DNA of 9,561 nucleotides from JBCCMB01 sp039026555. Lineage in GTDB: Bacteria; Pseudomonadota; Alphaproteobacteria; Caulobacterales; Hyphomonadaceae. The position numbers and the translations under genes are program-made. A model generated the notes under the pieces. It worked only from the letters and a program-made list of their open reading frames with translations. It did no database searches and had not been told where the DNA came from. Each line of letters starts with the position of its first letter. Within the stretch, counting starts at the first letter, position 1. Shown here one piece after another: positions 1 to 6,490 of the stretch. The stretch lies in contig JBCCMB010000112.1 in assembly GCA_039026555.1 (NCBI GenBank), positions 1 to 9,561 on the forward strand. The letters run 5' to 3'.

Positions 1-457
1 CCACGCCCATGTCAAAGAACGCGGCTTATCGCTCGCGGTCGCGCCGGTCGAGAAAGGGTGCCTGTCCTCCGGCTTTGGTCCACGACAACTGAAAGGCCAG
101 CCGATGCTTCCCCATCGCGGGCTTGATATCGCTTGGGCGTGGCCGACCGACGTTTACGCCGCCGCCGCTGGAACGGTTGTCAACGTTTTCTACACGGCGA
201 GCTATGGCAAAACGCTGGTTCTGGATCATGGCGCCGGCGTTTATACGCTTTATGCGCATCTCGATTCTTATGACGACGACGCTACGCTGGGCGCCAGGTT
301 GGAGGCCGGCGCGCGATTAGGCGTTATGGGCACGACAGCCAGCCCGCGCGTGCGTCGACATCTTCACTATGAAATACTCACCGGCGACTATGATCCACGT
401 CGGAATGTGCGCAAGCTTCAAGCGCTAAACGCCTTCGACCTTCCCTCCGCAGGCTGA
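1..457 (+). CDS. M23 family (LytM-type) metallopeptidase, 3' part
   Basis: This is the C-terminal catalytic part of a zinc metallopeptidase of the M23/LytM family, which cleaves peptide cross-links in peptidoglycan, normally in the periplasm, or activates amidases when degenerate. The reading frame is open from base 2 to the stop at 455-457, so the gene begins upstream of the window; the ATG at 104 lies inside the domain and is not the start. Seen: SSGFGPR-type entry to the domain at about bases 65-91, the zinc-ligand motif HRGLD (H at 113-115, D at 125-127), the strand LVLDHGAGVYTLYAHLD, and the HxH motif HLHYE (H at 359-361 and 365-367). The zinc ligands and catalytic His are therefore kept. 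The loop before HLH reads TTASPRVRR in place of the usual glycine-rich STGPHLH, which is mildly unusual. rnr follows 50 nt downstream on the same strand. The family is clear; whether the protein is an active endopeptidase is inferred. Confidence 0.88.
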   Translation, partial: HAHVKERGLSLAVAPVEKGCLSSGFGPRQLKGQPMLPHRGLDIAWAWPTDVYAAAAGTVVNVFYTASYGKTLVLDHGAGVYTLYAHLDSYDDDATLGARLEAGARLGVMGTTASPRVRRHLHYEILTGDYDPRRNVRKLQALNAFDLPSAG

Positions 458-493
458 CGTGCCGAAAGGGGAAGCTATGCGCTGCGGTTTCCT

Positions 494-500
494 CTATAAG
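494..500 (+). promoter_or_regulatory. -10-like element just upstream of rnr; possible leaderless start
   Basis: CTATAAG ends 7 nt before the rnr ATG, where a -10 box would place the transcription start at or next to the A of the ATG. No Shine-Dalgarno-like purine run lies at the usual distance; the GGGGAAG run at 468-474 is more than 30 nt away. No good -35 hexamer is visible at 16-18 nt spacing, so the element is weak. A leaderless rnr mRNA is an inference; co-transcription from the upstream peptidase gene is an alternative. Confidence 0.25.
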
Positions 501-507
501 TCGCGCC

Positions 508-2718
508 ATGGCGACTTTGACCCGCGAAACCGTGCTCGATTTCCTCGAGAAAAATCCCGATCTCACCAATAAGCGCGATATCGCACGCGGACTTGGCGTG
601 AAGGGTCCCGATCGCGTGGCTTTGAGACAAATCCTCAAGGCCCTGGAGGAAGACGGGCTCGTCGCGCGCGTCGGCAAGCGCGCTTTCGCCAGCGTCGACA
701 CGCCGCCGCCCACCGGCGTGGTCGCCTTTGAGCGCGTCGACAATATGGGCGATCTGATTGGCCGCGCCACCGGCCGAGAAGGTCCTTATGGCCCCGACAT
801 CATTTTTTCCGGCGCGCTCGGCAAAAAACGCAATATCGCGCTGGGCGTCGGAGACAAGGCGCTATGTCGGATCGACAAGGGCGCTGACGGGCTATGGCGC
901 GCTAAGGCGATCAAGAAACTGGACAATCGCCCGGACGCCTCTATCGTCGGCGTGTTCGAAGCCAATCGGTATGGCGGCCGGGTTATCCCCGCTTCGCGAA
1001 AAGATAAGCGGGATTATGTTATCGAAAAGGCCGACGCGCAGGACGCCAAGGATGGCGATTTGGTTCGGATCCGCATGAAATCCAGCCGCGTGCACGGGCC
1101 CAAGCGCGCGATCGTCACGGAAGTCATTGGACAGGCCGGCGACCCCAGGGCCGCCTCCATCATCGCATTGCACACCTATGATGTGCCGGATGAGTTCGCG
1201 CCCAATATTGAAGTGGAAGCTGAGACCGCAATAGCACCTGACGCGCCACGCGAAGATCTGACGCAAATCCCGCTCATCACGATCGACCCCGCGGATGCAC
1301 GCGACCATGATGACGCCGTCTACGCCGAAGCGGAAGGAGCTGGCTGGCGCGTCATCGTCGCCATCGCGGATGTCGCCTCCCACGTCCCTTCCGGATCAGC
1401 CTTGGATGTGGAAGCCTATCGGCGCGGCAATTCCACATACTTCCCGGACCGTGTCGCCCCGATGCTGCCTGAGACGTTATCTGCGGACAAATGCTCGCTC
1501 AAAGAGGGCGAATTGCGCGAGACGCTGGCCGTCGAAATGACTTTCAGTTCTGATGGAAACAAGACCGGTCATCGCTTTATTCGCGGGCGCATGCGCTCCG
1601 CCGCCAAACTTTCCTACACCCAGGCGCAAGCGGCGATCGATGGAAAGCCGGACAACGCGTCCGGCCCGCTTTTAGAAACCGTCTTAAAGCCGCTCTGGGC
1701 CGCCTACGCCGCCATCGGTAAGGCGCGCGAGCGGCGGTCGCCTTTGGAATTGGATTTGCCCGAACGACGCGTGGTGATTTCAGACGATGGCAAGGTGGAA
1801 GGCGTCGCGCTGCGCGAACGCTTCGACGCTCACAAGCTGATCGAAGAATTCATGATCCAGGCCAATGTTTGCGCAGCGGAAACGCTGGAGGAAAGGCGAT
1901 CGCCGCTTATCTATCGGGTGCATGAAGAACCCTCGGACGAAAAAACGGCGGCGTTAGGCGTGTTCCTTCCAACCATCGGACTGAAATGGGCGAAGGGCCA
2001 AAGCAAGACGGCGTCCCGCTTCAACCAATTGCTCGCCCAAGCGCGCGGCACGGACAATGAGCATTTGGTGTCCGAAATGGTGCTAAGGTCGCAATCCCAA
2101 GCGCGGTATGCGGACGAGAATCTCAGCCATTTTGGACTGAACCTCGCCAAATATGCGCACTTCACCTCCCCCATTCGGCGCTATTCGGACTTGATCGTGC
2201 ACCGCGCCCTCATCCGCGCACTAGACCTCGGGCCAGATGGCCTGCGCGACGAGGATTTGGTCCGGCTGGAAGAGCAAGCCGAGCACCTCACCCACACCGA
2301 GCGCCGCTCCATGGCCGCAGAGCGCGATGCGTCGGACCGGTATTTGGCGCTCTTCATGGCGGATAAAGTCGGCGCTGAATTCGAAGGCCGGATTTCCGGC
2401 GTCACTAAAGCCGGATTGTTCGTGCGCCTAAATGAAACTGGCGCGGACGGCTTCTGCCCGGCTGCACATTTGTCGCATGAGTTCTGGGCCTATGACGAAG
2501 CGCACGCCGCTTTGGTCGGCGACCGCTCCGGCAAACGCTTTGAGATGGGCATGTCCGTCTTAGTGCGCCTACGCGAGGCCGCGCCGCTGACAGGTGGATT
2601 GGTGTTTGAAATGCTGTCCGATCCCCGTCCTGCGCGAAAAGATCTCAAGCGCCCCGAGCGACGGTCTAATCGCCGCGGCGGCCCTCGACGCTCCTCTCAC
2701 GGAGGGCGTCGCCGATGA
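508..2718 (+). CDS. rnr: Ribonuclease R (RNB-family 3'-5' exoribonuclease)
   Basis: RNase R is a cytoplasmic processive, hydrolytic 3'-5' exoribonuclease that degrades structured RNA, defective rRNA and mRNA with stable stems. The 736-residue product has the full family layout: an N-terminal winged-helix segment (about residues 5-58), cold-shock-like RNA-binding domains (about 70-240), the RNB catalytic domain (about 250-600), an S1 domain (about 620-700, GAEFEGRISGVTKAGLFVRL near its start) and a basic Arg-rich tail (705-736). The catalytic segment ITIDPADARDHDDAVY carries D260, D266, D268 and D269, with the spacing of the four metal-binding aspartates of RNase II/R. FTSPIRRYSDL (552-562) is the other family signature. 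It is somewhat shorter than the E. coli enzyme (about 813 aa). The ATG at 508 gives the expected N-terminus, although no Shine-Dalgarno is visible. The stop overlaps the next start (ATGA). Confidence 0.97.
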   Translation: MATLTRETVLDFLEKNPDLTNKRDIARGLGVKGPDRVALRQILKALEEDGLVARVGKRAFASVDTPPPTGVVAFERVDNMGDLIGRATGREGPYGPDIIFSGALGKKRNIALGVGDKALCRIDKGADGLWRAKAIKKLDNRPDASIVGVFEANRYGGRVIPASRKDKRDYVIEKADAQDAKDGDLVRIRMKSSRVHGPKRAIVTEVIGQAGDPRAASIIALHTYDVPDEFAPNIEVEAETAIAPDAPREDLTQIPLITIDPADARDHDDAVYAEAEGAGWRVIVAIADVASHVPSGSALDVEAYRRGNSTYFPDRVAPMLPETLSADKCSLKEGELRETLAVEMTFSSDGNKTGHRFIRGRMRSAAKLSYTQAQAAIDGKPDNASGPLLETVLKPLWAAYAAIGKARERRSPLELDLPERRVVISDDGKVEGVALRERFDAHKLIEEFMIQANVCAAETLEERRSPLIYRVHEEPSDEKTAALGVFLPTIGLKWAKGQSKTASRFNQLLAQARGTDNEHLVSEMVLRSQSQARYADENLSHFGLNLAKYAHFTSPIRRYSDLIVHRALIRALDLGPDGLRDEDLVRLEEQAEHLTHTERRSMAAERDASDRYLALFMADKVGAEFEGRISGVTKAGLFVRLNETGADGFCPAAHLSHEFWAYDEAHAALVGDRSGKRFEMGMSVLVRLREAAPLTGGLVFEMLSDPRPARKDLKRPERRSNRRGGPRRSSHGGRRR

Positions 2719-3422
2719 ACGCAGTCTACGACCCGCCGCCGGAACCAAAGGATCGCCCGAAATCGCTCGCTCGTCCCCGTGATGCGGCGACATTGATCCT
2801 ATTGCGACGCGACGATGACACGCCGCGCGTATTGATGGGTCGGCGCTCCAGCGGACATGATTTCATGCCCGACAAATATGTCTTCCCAGGCGGACGAGTG
2901 GATGCGCAGGATGGACGGACGCCGGCCCTGTCGGAACTCGCCGCTTGCGAAGAAGAAGCGCTGCGCACACAGGCGCGTCGGCGGCCTCGCGCCTTTGCGC
3001 TCACCGCCGTTCGAGAGACGTTTGAGGAGACCGGACTCATGATTGGACGCGAAGCGGAAGGACCAGCCTCGCCGCCCAAGGGCTGGGACCAATTTTTCGA
3101 CCAGAACGTCGCGCCATGCCTCAAAAATCTGAGCTTTGTCGGCCGCGCCGTCACCCCGCCCTATCGTCCGAAACGCTTTGATGCGCGCTTCTTTCTCGCC
3201 GACGCCGCCGACGCGTTGGTCGACGATCGACCGCCGGTCGACGGCGCGGAATTGGTCGATCTTAAATGGTTTACGCTGGAAGACGCGGTGCAGTTAGACC
3301 TTCCCAGCGTGACGCGCTTCATGCTCGGCGAAATTGGCGAACGGGTCGCTAAACCAGACACCGGCTTGCGTCCCTTCTTCTTAAGGTGGAGCCGTTCCGG
3401 TCATCGAATGGAGCGGCTTTGA
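2715..3422 (+). CDS. NUDIX hydrolase
   Basis: This is a 235-residue NUDIX-fold pyrophosphohydrolase, expected to split a nucleoside diphosphate linked to another group; the substrate cannot be read from sequence. Seen: a beta-strand/loop region RVLMGRRSSGHDFMPDKYVF followed by PGG (58-60), and the second half of the Nudix box R100-E101-T-F-E104-E105-T-G107-L, which holds the metal-binding glutamates. Between PGG and RETFEETG there is an insertion of about 20 residues compared with the standard G-x5-E-x7-REUXEEXGU box, and the first box Glu is not in its normal place (an Arg is there). Insertions at this point are known in NUDT19-like NUDIX proteins. The ATG overlaps the rnr stop by 4 nt, so translation is probably coupled to rnr. 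The neighbourhood (rnr upstream, rpmG downstream) is one I recall from other Alphaproteobacteria, often with a DUF983 gene after rnr; that gene is absent here. Confidence 0.9.
   Translation: MNAVYDPPPEPKDRPKSLARPRDAATLILLRRDDDTPRVLMGRRSSGHDFMPDKYVFPGGRVDAQDGRTPALSELAACEEEALRTQARRRPRAFALTAVRETFEETGLMIGREAEGPASPPKGWDQFFDQNVAPCLKNLSFVGRAVTPPYRPKRFDARFFLADAADALVDDRPPVDGAELVDLKWFTLEDAVQLDLPSVTRFMLGEIGERVAKPDTGLRPFFLRWSRSGHRMERL
3390..3418 (+). terminator. Weak terminator-like hairpin over the 3' end of the NUDIX gene
   Basis: The arms AGCCGTTCC (3390-3398) and GGAGCGGCT (3410-3418) pair over 9 bp with one G-U pair around an 11-nt loop. The stem is followed by only three T (3418-3420) before GACC, so termination would be inefficient. 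It lies inside the last codons of the NUDIX gene and could partly separate rnr-NUDIX transcription from rpmG, or just reflect coding sequence. Confidence 0.3.
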
Positions 3423-3442
3423 CCATTAGCGGTGATTTCCGC

Positions 3443-3471
3443 TTGACTTCACCCCGCCAAAGCGTGTTTAT
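3443..3471 (+). promoter_or_regulatory. Candidate sigma-70-type promoter of rpmG
   Basis: TTGACT (3443-3448) matches the -35 consensus at 5 of 6 positions. At 17-nt spacing lies GTTTAT (3466-3471), a poor -10 box. Transcription would begin near 3478, about 36 nt before the rpmG ATG. It sits in the 91-nt gap between the NUDIX stop and rpmG, where a ribosomal protein gene would be expected to have its own promoter. The -35 is persuasive and the -10 is not. Confidence 0.42.
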
Positions 3472-3513
3472 CCGCGCTTCCAAGTTTCTAGATTTCAACC
3501 CAACGAGCCCGTC

Positions 3514-3681
3514 ATGGCGAAGCCGACCACCGTCAAAATCCGTCTGAACTCCACCGCAGACACCGGATATTTTTATGTGACGAAGAAAAATCCGCGCACG
3601 ATGACGGAAAAACTCGTGCTGAAGAAGTACGATCCCGTCGCACGCAAGCACGTTGAGTTCAAAGAAGGCAAGATCAAGTAA
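3514..3681 (+). CDS. rpmG: 50S ribosomal protein L33
   Basis: This 55-residue gene encodes ribosomal protein L33 (bL33), a small basic protein of the large subunit near the E site. The translation begins MAKPTTVKIRLNSTADTGYF and ends EFKEGKIK, with the TKKNPRT and EKLVLKKYDPVARKHV segments typical of proteobacterial L33. There is no cysteine, so it is the zinc-independent form lacking the CxxC pairs. Length and both ends fit the family exactly. Only a weak GAG-containing Shine-Dalgarno-like stretch (around 3503-3507) precedes the ATG. It has a candidate promoter upstream and a clear terminator 25 nt downstream, so it is probably transcribed mainly as a single gene. Confidence 0.97.
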   Translation: MAKPTTVKIRLNSTADTGYFYVTKKNPRTMTEKLVLKKYDPVARKHVEFKEGKIK

Positions 3682-3706
3682 GATCCGCCCGACATTGAAG
3701 ATCCCG

Positions 3707-3737
3707 AAAGCCGCCCGCGCCCGCCGGCGGCTTTTTT
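3707..3737 (+). terminator. Rho-independent terminator of rpmG
   Basis: The arms AAAGCCGCC (3707-3715) and GGCGGCTTT (3726-3734) form a perfect 9-bp stem with a 10-nt loop, and six T follow the GC-rich core (3732-3737). It starts 25 nt after the rpmG stop. The convergent lipoprotein gene ends at 3749, so the same stem may help stop transcription on the other strand, although only three T follow it there. Confidence 0.9.
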
Positions 3738-3748
3738 GTTGGCTGAAG

Positions 3749-4645
3749 CTAGCGTTGACCCATCGCCTTCCGGCTCAACTGCATTTCAGCGAACCCACCC
3801 GGCTGCACCGGCGCCGTCAAAGGGTTGGCGGGGCTTTGCGCATCAAACACATAGGTGAAATCGGTGAGTTTGATCGTAAAGCTGTCGCCCGCCTCGCTCC
3901 ACGCATTCACCGTGTCATAGGCGTAAGCATCGGGCTCGGACCAGTTGAAACCAATGACACCGTCCGGCCGAAAGTGGAAATAGGCGCCCTTTTTCCACGC
4001 GCGCACCACATCATCCTCGGGCAAAGGCACGGTCGGTGTGATGGTGGCGAACCAATAGCTGCCCGATACGCCTGGCGCCGCTATCAGACCCGGTTGCGAC
4101 GGCGCGGGCGGCGGGCTCGTCTCTGGCGGCGGAGCGACAGGCGCATCATCGACGACGACAGTCGTCTCGACGGGCGTCTTTGGCGGACGCGCGGGTATGT
4201 TTGAAAAGACAAAAAGCTCGCTAAAGCGTTTCAGATTGGTCTGCGGATCGCGCGCAATGAAGGTGACGTTGAAGCCGCGTAATTCGGTCGCATAGGTCGG
4301 TAAATTGTCCACGGTGAAGTGAAAGACATAGGCTTGCCCGGGCGCCATCACACGCCGATCCGTCGTGTCAGCCTTTATGGCCATGCGGTAAGGATTGCCG
4401 TCTTGATCCTCGACATTCGCGTAGCCGACCTGGCCCTTCATCGTTTGATACAAGCTGGTCGCTTCAATCGCGCATTCCGCTGTGCGATCAGCCGACAATT
4501 CGCACCATTTGATCGCCATGCGATAATCGCCGGACTCATAGCTTGTGGTGGAACTGGCGGGCGCGGCGACGCTTTGACATCCGGATAGAGCAGTCGTTCC
4601 GGAGACCAAAACCGCCGCAACGATAACTCGGATCGATGATTTCAT
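3749..4645 (-). CDS. Hypothetical lipoprotein with a proline-rich linker
   Basis: I do not recognise the family of this 298-residue protein. It begins with a basic N-terminus, a hydrophobic segment (residues 5-20) and a lipobox LSGC with the lipidated cysteine at C23, so it is probably anchored in the outer membrane, or the inner membrane facing the periplasm. An N-terminal region (about 36-150) is joined by a Pro/Thr/Val-rich linker (about 152-188, containing APPPETSPPPAPSQP) to a C-terminal region (about 193-298) with many aromatic residues and beta-like patterns such as GAYFHFRPDGVIGFNW and GDSFTIKLTDFTYVF. Two further cysteines, C48 and C58, could form a disulfide. The hexapeptide YRMAIK occurs twice (41-46 and 86-91). 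The start is supported by the lipobox and a strong Shine-Dalgarno. The gene lies 75 nt downstream of the GH15 gene on the same strand with no visible terminator between them. Function unknown. Confidence 0.85.
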   Translation of the reverse strand: MKSSIRVIVAAVLVSGTTALSGCQSVAAPASSTTSYESGDYRMAIKWCELSADRTAECAIEATSLYQTMKGQVGYANVEDQDGNPYRMAIKADTTDRRVMAPGQAYVFHFTVDNLPTYATELRGFNVTFIARDPQTNLKRFSELFVFSNIPARPPKTPVETTVVVDDAPVAPPPETSPPPAPSQPGLIAAPGVSGSYWFATITPTVPLPEDDVVRAWKKGAYFHFRPDGVIGFNWSEPDAYAYDTVNAWSEAGDSFTIKLTDFTYVFDAQSPANPLTAPVQPGGFAEMQLSRKAMGQR

Positions 4646-4650
4646 GCCAT

Positions 4651-4659
4651 CCTCCCCTC
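4651..4659 (-). promoter_or_regulatory. Strong Shine-Dalgarno of the lipoprotein gene
   Basis: Read on the minus strand, GAGGGGAGG ends 5 nt before the ATG at 4645. It is the best ribosome binding site in the window and fixes this start. Other genes here have weak or no Shine-Dalgarno. Confidence 0.75.
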
Positions 4660-4688
4660 GTTTTCTAAAGAGGGTGCGCTGAAACCGC

Positions 4689-4709
4689 GTCGGCCGACAA
4701 GTTAAACTT
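4689..4709. repeat. Two abutting short palindromes between the GH15 and lipoprotein genes
   Basis: GTCGGCCGAC (4689-4698) is a perfect 10-bp palindrome. It is directly followed by AAGTTAAACTT (4699-4709), two 5-bp arms around one central base. Neither has a loop and U-run like a terminator. They lie within the 75-nt gap, upstream of the lipoprotein start. They could be a protein-binding site or chance. Confidence 0.35.
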
Positions 4710-4720
4710 ACCGCAGCCGG

Positions 4721-6490
4721 CTACACGATTTCGTCCCAAGGACGGCTTAAGCGCGCGGCGGCGTTGATGACGCCGACCATGGAATAGGTTTGCGGGAAAT
4801 TCCCCCAAAGCTCGCCGGTGTATGTGTCGATATCTTCCGACAGCAATCCCAAATGATTGCGGTGGGCCAGCACGTCTTCAAACATCTGCAGCGCATCCTC
4901 GCGGCGTCCGATCCGGGCCAGCGCGTCGATATGCCAGAAAGTGCATGCGGTGAACGCGGTTTTGGGGCGTCCAAAATCATCCGCCGCCTTGTAACGGAAG
5001 ACGTGATAACCCTCGCGCAATTCCTCGTCGATACGCTCAACCGTCGCCACAAAGCGCGGATCCATGGGATCGATGAAACCGATCTCCGCCATCAACAAGA
5101 CCGACGCGTCGAGCTCCTCGCCTCCATAAGCGCCGGTAAAGGCTTGGCGCTTTTCATTCCACGCCTTGGCGAGAATGGTTTCGCGGATCTCGTCCGCGCG
5201 CGACGCCCATAAGTCTGCGCGGTCCGGGCGCTCTAAATGCGCAGCGATCTTGGCCAACCGGTCGCACGCCGCCCAACACATAATGGCGGACGAGGTGTGG
5301 ACGTTCGCAATCGTGCGGAACTCCCAAATGCCGGCGTCGGGCGTGTCGTAGACCGCATAAGCGCGCTCGCCGACCTTCTCGAAATTCTCAAACTCCAATG
5401 CGCCGGCTTTGGCGTAGAGACGCTCGTCGAAAAAGGCTTGAGACGCGCCAAGCACCACATGTCCGTAAACGTCATGTTGCACGTGTTCGGCCGCCTGATT
5501 GCCGCGTCGGACCGGCCCGAACCCGCGATAGCCCGGCAATTCGGGCACCATATGCTCGGTCAGGTCCGGCTCCAATGCGATGCCGTAGACGGGCTGAATG
5601 TGCCCGCCTTCGGTATGGGCGACGATATTGCGCAGATAAGCGAGATATTGCTCGAGCGTGCCGACTGCGGCCAACCGATTCAGCGCCGTCACGGTGAAAT
5701 AGGCGTCGCGCAACCAACAAAAGCGGTAATCCCAATTGCGTTCGGAGCCTTCATGCTCGGGAATGCTGGTGGTGAGCGCTGCGACAATGCCGCCGGTTTC
5801 TTCAAATACGCAGAGTTTCAGCGTAATGGCGGAGCGGATAACCGCGTCCTGCCATTCGGCTGGGACAGCGAGACGCCGCGACCAGCCTTTCCAATGCTTC
5901 AAAGTCCGGTCTTCCCAATCGCGCGTCATGGCGTGAACGGCGTCGGACAAGCTTTCATCTGGCCCGAACACGAATGACAATTCGCGATCCAACACAAACT
6001 CTGTCGTGTCTTTCACATAGGAAATCGGCGCGTCGGTCGTAACGCGAAAGCGCGCTTGTTCGCCTTTATAGCTGATGTGCGTGACGCCGCGTTCGGCCGT
6101 CAGCGCGCCCTTACCCCAACCGCCCTGCGCGTTCAGCGTGATCTTGATGCGCGGCGCACCCGTCAGCGGCGTGATTTTGCGAACGAAAGACGCGGGACGA
6201 AACGTGCGTCCACGGGCGTCGAAGCGCGGCGCGAAATCGGTGATCTTTAAAGACGAGCCGTCCTCAGCTTCCAGCAATGTCTCCAGAATTGCGGTGTTGC
6301 GGACATAACGCTGCGTCGCGGTGACAAACCCCGTCAGATCAACGCTAAACGCGCCCTCGCCGCCCAAAAGCGCGTCGAAGACGGGCTCGCCGTCCAAGCG
6401 CGGCAGGCACAACCATTGATAATCGCCCTTGCGATTGATCAGCCCGGCGATGGCGCCGTTTCCGATGATCCCAAGATCCAAACTACTCAT
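4721..6490 (-). CDS. Glycoside hydrolase family 15 protein (possible trehalase or glucoamylase-like)
   Basis: This 589-residue enzyme belongs to GH15, the inverting alpha-glucosidases that include glucoamylases, glucodextranases and the trehalases of mycobacteria and archaea. An N-terminal beta-sandwich (about 1-230, opening LGIIGNGAIAGLINRKGDYQW) is followed by the (alpha/alpha)6 barrel. Seen: NWDYRFCWLRDAYFTV from N252, GYRGFGPVRRGNQAAEHVQHDVYGHV in the middle, GIWEFR with the likely general acid E390, and LLSEDIDTYTGELWGNFPQTYS with the likely general base E552. No signal peptide is seen, so it should be cytoplasmic. I chose the ATG at 6490 because it forms a TAATG junction with the otsB stop and gives the conserved start; an upstream ATG at 6529 would add 13 unconserved residues inside otsB. 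Position directly after otsA-otsB suggests trehalose turnover, but the substrate is inferred from context only; maltodextrins or another alpha-glucoside remain possible. Confidence 0.93.
   Translation of the reverse strand: MSSLDLGIIGNGAIAGLINRKGDYQWLCLPRLDGEPVFDALLGGEGAFSVDLTGFVTATQRYVRNTAILETLLEAEDGSSLKITDFAPRFDARGRTFRPASFVRKITPLTGAPRIKITLNAQGGWGKGALTAERGVTHISYKGEQARFRVTTDAPISYVKDTTEFVLDRELSFVFGPDESLSDAVHAMTRDWEDRTLKHWKGWSRRLAVPAEWQDAVIRSAITLKLCVFEETGGIVAALTTSIPEHEGSERNWDYRFCWLRDAYFTVTALNRLAAVGTLEQYLAYLRNIVAHTEGGHIQPVYGIALEPDLTEHMVPELPGYRGFGPVRRGNQAAEHVQHDVYGHVVLGASQAFFDERLYAKAGALEFENFEKVGERAYAVYDTPDAGIWEFRTIANVHTSSAIMCWAACDRLAKIAAHLERPDRADLWASRADEIRETILAKAWNEKRQAFTGAYGGEELDASVLLMAEIGFIDPMDPRFVATVERIDEELREGYHVFRYKAADDFGRPKTAFTACTFWHIDALARIGRREDALQMFEDVLAHRNHLGLLSEDIDTYTGELWGNFPQTYSMVGVINAAARLSRPWDEIV

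Noticed and set aside
892..1383. Open frame of 163 codons on the - strand inside rnr
   Set aside because: It overlaps the RNase R cold-shock and catalytic regions, shows no known motif and has no separate regulatory signals.
3653..4204. Open frame of 183 codons on the + strand opposite the lipoprotein gene
   Set aside because: It starts inside rpmG, runs through the terminator and gives an Arg-rich protein without motifs. The minus-strand gene has a lipobox and a strong Shine-Dalgarno.
5237..5977. Long open frame (246 codons) on the + strand opposite the GH15 gene
   Set aside because: It is antisense to a GH15 gene with intact family motifs. Its translation is rich in Arg, Gly and Ala with no recognisable motif, as expected from a shadow frame in GC-rich DNA.
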